Shown here: piece by piece, positions 7,422-10,190 of the stretch
Layout of the letters: every line of letters starts with the position of its first letter
Numbering within the stretch: the first letter of the stretch is position 1
NCBI GenBank assembly: GCA_964651495.1
Contig: CAZYWP010000114.1
Location: forward strand, 1-10,190
Origin: CAZNVB01 sp964651495
GTDB lineage: Bacteria > Acidobacteriota > Aminicenantia > Aminicenantales > UBA8522
Direction: 5' to 3'
DNA: 10,190 nt
Translations under genes and position numbers: made by a program
Notes under the pieces: model-generated
Database searches by the model: none
The model's input: only the letters and a program-made list of their open reading frames with translations
What the model was told of the DNA's origin: nothing

Positions 7422-7436
7422 TGACAAAATATGTCA
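7422..7436. promoter_or_regulatory. Upstream activator site for the pilin promoter, likely PilR-bound
   Basis: TGACA-AAATA-TGTCA is a perfect inverted repeat of 5-bp arms. It lies about 98-112 bp upstream of the predicted start of transcription, the normal distance for an NtrC-family enhancer. The same arms and spacing occur at 550-564 before pilB. Assignment to PilR is inferred from the adjacent gene and from TGTC half-sites known for PilR in Pseudomonas. Confidence 0.6.
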
Positions 7437-7481
7437 CATGGGCCGGAAAATGATTCGCCGGCAGCCTTGTAAATTGTTTAT

Positions 7482-7494
7482 ATTCAATATATTA
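7482..7494 (+). promoter_or_regulatory. IHF/HU-like DNA-bending site
   Basis: ATTCAATATATTA matches the IHF consensus WATCAANNNNTTR except at the second base. It lies in AT-rich DNA (about 7471-7503) between the activator box and the sigma-54 promoter, where a bend would bring the enhancer-bound regulator to the polymerase. AT-rich DNA gives such matches by chance, and IHF itself may be absent outside Proteobacteria. Confidence 0.4.
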
Positions 7495-7507
7495 TATTTT
7501 CATGACT

Positions 7508-7523
7508 TGGCACGGATATTGCT
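7508..7523 (+). promoter_or_regulatory. Sigma-54 (-24/-12) promoter of the pilin gene
   Basis: TGGCACG-GATA-TTGCT is a full match to the consensus TGGCACG-N4-TTGCW, with GG (7509-7510) and GC (7521-7522) separated by the required 10 bp. Transcription should start near 7534, giving a leader of about 45 nt. The preceding gene encodes the GAFTGA-bearing activator needed to open such a promoter. Confidence 0.93.
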
Positions 7524-7563
7524 AAGTATAAGATGCCTAAATTAATTGGGCAAATTTACCTTT

Positions 7564-7570
7564 AAGGAGG
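7564..7570 (+). promoter_or_regulatory. Strong ribosome-binding site deciding the pilin start
   Basis: AAGGAGG lies eight bases before the ATG at 7579 and selects it over an in-frame TTG at 7546. It fits the high expression expected of a major pilin. Confidence 0.85.
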
Positions 7571-7578
7571 TTTCTTTA

Positions 7579-8139
7579 ATGTCTCACAAAAAAGGCTTCA
7601 CGCTGATCGAGCTGCTGATCGTCGTCGCGATCATCGGCATCCTGGCCGCCCTGCTCATCCCCAACGCCATCACGGCCATCCAGAAAGGCAAGCAGAAGAG
7701 CACGATGAAGGACATCATCACCTTCGCCACGGGCTCCGCCGACTACATCACCGACCATGGCTCTTGGCAGGCTGTTATCCAAGACGGCGATTTAGCAGCC
7801 CAGAACGACTTCGTCATGGCCATTTCCCCGTTCTACGTCAAGATCCTCCCGGTGACTGACGCCTGGGGAACCCCGTTCCAGGTCCACTGCGGCAATGACG
7901 CTGTCGAAGGCATCCTGGGTGCGGTGGATCCTCTTGATATCGGTGAAGACGATTTCGTGATCGGTTCGTGGACCAGAGACAAGCAACCGGGTCCAACCTA
8001 CACTATCGGCGACTTCGATCCGGTTAACCCGGAAGCGTCCATCTATGAGGTCAACTCAATGGCCGACTTTGCCGAAGACATGTCGAACTGGTCAGGTTCC
8101 TGGATCGTCGCGCCGAGAGTGGCGAGATCGATCAGCTAA
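7579..8139 (+). CDS. Type IV pilin / GspG-like pseudopilin, probable major pilin
   Basis: This is the fibre subunit assembled by PilB and PilC after processing by a prepilin peptidase. From the ATG at 7579 the precursor is 186 residues. It has a six-residue leader, MSHKKG, and class III cleavage before F7 in G|FTLIE, leaving a 180-residue mature protein with Glu at +5 (E11). The hydrophobic helix covers about 7-29. The globular part carries DAWGTPF (94-100), a hallmark of the GspG family, then DDFVIGSW (124-131) and a GSWIVAP strand (173-179) near the end. There is one cysteine (C104), so no disulfide loop like that of PilA from Pseudomonas. It has its own sigma-54 promoter, strong ribosome-binding site and terminator, which suits an abundant structural subunit and supports a pilA role by position. 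By sequence alone it could be annotated GspG, so the symbol is left blank. Confidence 0.88.
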   Translation: MSHKKGFTLIELLIVVAIIGILAALLIPNAITAIQKGKQKSTMKDIITFATGSADYITDHGSWQAVIQDGDLAAQNDFVMAISPFYVKILPVTDAWGTPFQVHCGNDAVEGILGAVDPLDIGEDDFVIGSWTRDKQPGPTYTIGDFDPVNPEASIYEVNSMADFAEDMSNWSGSWIVAPRVARSIS

Positions 8140-8180
8140 TTCCTTCGGAAACATGAAAAGAGCTCTTTAGGCAGCAGCTC

Positions 8181-8217
8181 AAAAGGGCGACACTTTTCGA
8201 GTGTCGCCCTTTTTTTT
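8181..8217 (+). terminator. Rho-independent terminator of the pilin gene
   Basis: GGGCGACACT (8185-8194) pairs perfectly with AGTGTCGCCC (8200-8209) around a five-base loop, followed by eight T (8210-8217). The four A at 8181-8184 extend the stem. On the - strand the same stem is followed by four T, and the convergent glycosyltransferase ends at 8263, so it may also work weakly in that direction. Confidence 0.95.
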
Positions 8218-8262
8218 GCCCGCAACTGCGCGCCTGCCGCCACTTTTATTTTTCCTGCGTTC

Positions 8263-10190
8263 CTAGAAACCTTTTTCCGGGAAGATGGAATACATCCCTT
8301 TTTCGCTGTAATTGAAGCTCGCCTTTCTGAGCACTCCTTCGATTTTCTCGGCTTCTGTGTTTTTCCCGGTTTTTAGGTAGCAGGCCGCGAGGTTATTCAG
8401 AAGGATGTATCGGGATTGCGGGTCGTTTTCAATCTGCAGGCCGGCCTCGAGGCAGAAAGCCGCCTTTCCCAAATCGCCGCCTTTCATGGAATTCCGTCCG
8501 AGCTCGAGAAGCAGCGGGACATCCAGGCTGAGATAGTCCTTGTCCCTGAAGAGCTCGTCGATAAACCGGGCGAATTCAGCAGAATACAGGTTGAAAAATT
8601 CTGCCGGGGAAGCGATGATTTTCGTGCCTTTTCGGCAGGGGATTTCAGGAGCAATCGGCCGGCCGGCTGTGAACCCTGATTCCTTGCGGTGCAGGGGGAC
8701 GAGCATGCCTTTCTCCAGTGTTCCCAAGTACAAATAGACCTGCCGTCCGGGGAAACAGGTCACCAGTTCAGCATCACGGCTCCCCCTATGCCTGGCATAG
8801 ATGATATCTCCCCGCAGCCCGGGATCATTGATGAGAAAACCCGAGCCCCACTGTCCCGTCGGAAACCCGGCCAGGGGAGCATAGAGAAATTTTGTGATCA
8901 CCAGGGCGTTGCGAAGGCCGAGGTGTTGAAGGCTCCGGTGCAGGCGAGCGGTCGACCCGGCGAAGTTGTGGTCGAACCTGTCATACTGCCAGCAGACGTC
9001 CTGAGGCCGGATCCAGCGGGGAAACCGGACGAAAAACGAGAAGGCCGCAAACAGAACAAAGACGGCGACAGTGGCTTTTTGCAGAGTCATCGGCCGGATT
9101 CCAGGCCTCTTTGACCCGATGAGTTGCGGGAGAGCATGGATGCCTCTGGCGCTCAGAACAGCGAGGACGGGGAAGATGTCAAACAGCATCCGGGGTCCGA
9201 TGAAAACAAAGGCCCCCCAGAAAAAATAGAACCCGATAAAAAAAGTCAGGAAGATGGACATGAGAAGGAGGCCTTTTTTCCGTTCTTCGGGGAACTTAGC
9301 CATCAGCCATATCAAGGGGAGAAGAGCGAGAAAAGATGATACCGGCCAGCCAAAAAGGTACGAATTGAGCGCTTTGAGGTTGTCGAACATCTGCCCGGCC
9401 CCGAACATCGGGGTGTAGTCATAGTCAAGAGTGGCGGGGCGGCCGAAGACTACAGTGTAGGACTTTCCGTATAGCGCGACGTATCCCATCTTCAGAGGAT
9501 GCCCGTTGGTGAGGTAATTATAGGCGAGGAGTACGGAGGCAAAGAGGGCTACGATTCCAGCGAAGGCCATAAAGTTTCTTAGCCTTTTTTTCGGTTCCCG
9601 GAATAGCCCGGCCGCGTAGATCAATATCAGAGGGAGTGAGAATAATATGGCATTGTAGGGGCGGACAAGGAAGGCCAGGCCAAGAGATGCGCCGGCCAGG
9701 AGGCCGTTCGGAATGGTCGGGGTTCGCAGCGAGCGGAAGACAAAGAATAGGAACAGAGCATTAAAAAACATGGACGCCGTGTGGGACATCATGGTCGAAG
9801 ACATGAGCAGGAGCCAGATGGATGTCGCGCCAAGGAGCGCCGTCCATATTCCGCTCTGCCGGTCATAGATTTCTCTGCCCAGGCAATAAAAAAGGATTAT
9901 GGAGAGCGCGGCCAGCAGCGGATTGATCAGCCAGGGCGCCCGGAAAAACAACCCCAGCGTGAGAAGAAACGGAAACCCCGGCGGATAGATGCTGTACCAC
10001 TTCCCGTTGTTGATCATATGGGGAAAATCAAAAGATTCTTGGGCGCAAGGCGACCGCGCATACAGCTTCCCGCCGGCGAATATTTTGGCCTGAAAGAGAT
10101 AGGCGATCTCGTCGTGGACGTGGGGGATGCGCTCGAAGACGAGAACGTTGAAGAGAACACAGAAAATGAGGACAAAGGCGGAGGCCAGCA
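8263..10190 (-). CDS. GT-C membrane glycosyltransferase (GT39/ArnT-like) with C-terminal TPR region, 5' end off window
   Basis: The gene probably transfers a sugar from a lipid-linked donor to a periplasmic or outer-surface acceptor; the acceptor is unknown. The frame is open from the right edge to the TAG at 8263-8265, about 641 codons, so the true start lies outside. An ATG at 10017 is internal: upstream of it, in frame, is a membrane helix followed by HVHDEIAYLFQA, whose Asp-Glu pair (codons at about 10108-10113) fits the catalytic acidic motif of the first periplasmic loop in GT39/ArnT/PMT enzymes. Next comes SIYPPGFPFLL, a family-typical segment, then about nine hydrophobic helices down to about 9030. 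A soluble domain follows, and near the C-terminus a helical repeat region resembling one or two TPRs (LGKAAFCLEAGLQI, then LNNLAACYLKTGKNTEAEKI). It converges on the pilin gene, so it is not in the pil operon. A role in pilin glycosylation is possible but unsupported. Confidence 0.82.
   Translation of the reverse strand, partial: LASAFVLIFCVLFNVLVFERIPHVHDEIAYLFQAKIFAGGKLYARSPCAQESFDFPHMINNGKWYSIYPPGFPFLLTLGLFFRAPWLINPLLAALSIILFYCLGREIYDRQSGIWTALLGATSIWLLLMSSTMMSHTASMFFNALFLFFVFRSLRTPTIPNGLLAGASLGLAFLVRPYNAILFSLPLILIYAAGLFREPKKRLRNFMAFAGIVALFASVLLAYNYLTNGHPLKMGYVALYGKSYTVVFGRPATLDYDYTPMFGAGQMFDNLKALNSYLFGWPVSSFLALLPLIWLMAKFPEERKKGLLLMSIFLTFFIGFYFFWGAFVFIGPRMLFDIFPVLAVLSARGIHALPQLIGSKRPGIRPMTLQKATVAVFVLFAAFSFFVRFPRWIRPQDVCWQYDRFDHNFAGSTARLHRSLQHLGLRNALVITKFLYAPLAGFPTGQWGSGFLINDPGLRGDIIYARHRGSRDAELVTCFPGRQVYLYLGTLEKGMLVPLHRKESGFTAGRPIAPEIPCRKGTKIIASPAEFFNLYSAEFARFIDELFRDKDYLSLDVPLLLELGRNSMKGGDLGKAAFCLEAGLQIENDPQSRYILLNNLAACYLKTGKNTEAEKIEGVLRKASFNYSEKGMYSIFPEKGF

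Noticed and set aside
7442..7462. GCCGG / CCGGC inverted repeat after pilR as a possible terminator
   Set aside because: Five-base arms, an eleven-base loop and no T-run; it is too weak to call.
7546..7578. An in-frame TTG start that would lengthen the pilin leader by 11 residues
   Set aside because: AAGGAGG is correctly spaced only for the ATG at 7579, and the six-residue MSHKKG leader is typical for a type IV prepilin.

Overview
The window carries a complete type IV pilus motor-and-regulation locus on the + strand, in the order pilB, pilT, pilC, pilS, pilR, followed by a separately promoted pilin gene. A convergent, incomplete gene on the - strand encodes a GT-C (GT39/ArnT-like) membrane glycosyltransferase. 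The coding DNA is GC-rich with strong G/C at third codon positions. The pilB-T-C-S-R-A order is the one known from Geobacter and Myxococcus. A GspG-like pilin together with dispersed GTCATTGCGAGC-type palindromic repeats would also fit an Acidobacteriota or Aminicenantes-like bacterium. There is no rRNA or other phylogenetic marker, so the lineage call is weak.

Layout. Positions 1-152 hold degenerate copies of a palindromic intergenic repeat and an internal hairpin. Positions 153-592 are non-coding, with two hairpins, a possible sigma-70 promoter and, just before pilB, inverted TGACA-N5-TGTCA boxes. Positions 593-7398 are five tightly packed genes (gaps of 26, 12, 6 and 6 bases), very probably one transcript. 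Positions 7399-7578 are a textbook sigma-54 control region: the same TGACA-N5-TGTCA box about 100 bp upstream, an IHF-like site in AT-rich DNA, and a perfect -24/-12 element. The pilin gene (7579-8139) follows and ends in a strong intrinsic terminator. From 8263 to the right edge lies the glycosyltransferase, whose reading frame stays open past the window end.

How the parts work together. PilB (extension ATPase), PilT (retraction ATPase) and PilC (inner-membrane platform) polymerise and depolymerise a fibre of the class III signal-bearing pilin. PilS (six-helix membrane kinase) phosphorylates PilR (receiver, AAA+ with GAFTGA, Fis-type HTH), which should drive the sigma-54 promoter of the pilin. 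The matching box in front of pilB suggests that the same regulator also touches its own operon, where no sigma-54 promoter is visible; this could be feedback control. The secretin, alignment proteins (PilM-Q), minor pilins and prepilin peptidase are not in this window.

No wholly new system is evident. The most useful observations are the shared regulatory box, the eroded c-di-GMP-type motif in PilB, the GspG-like pilin in a Pil locus, the PAS-less PilS, and the TPR-tailed glycosyltransferase.
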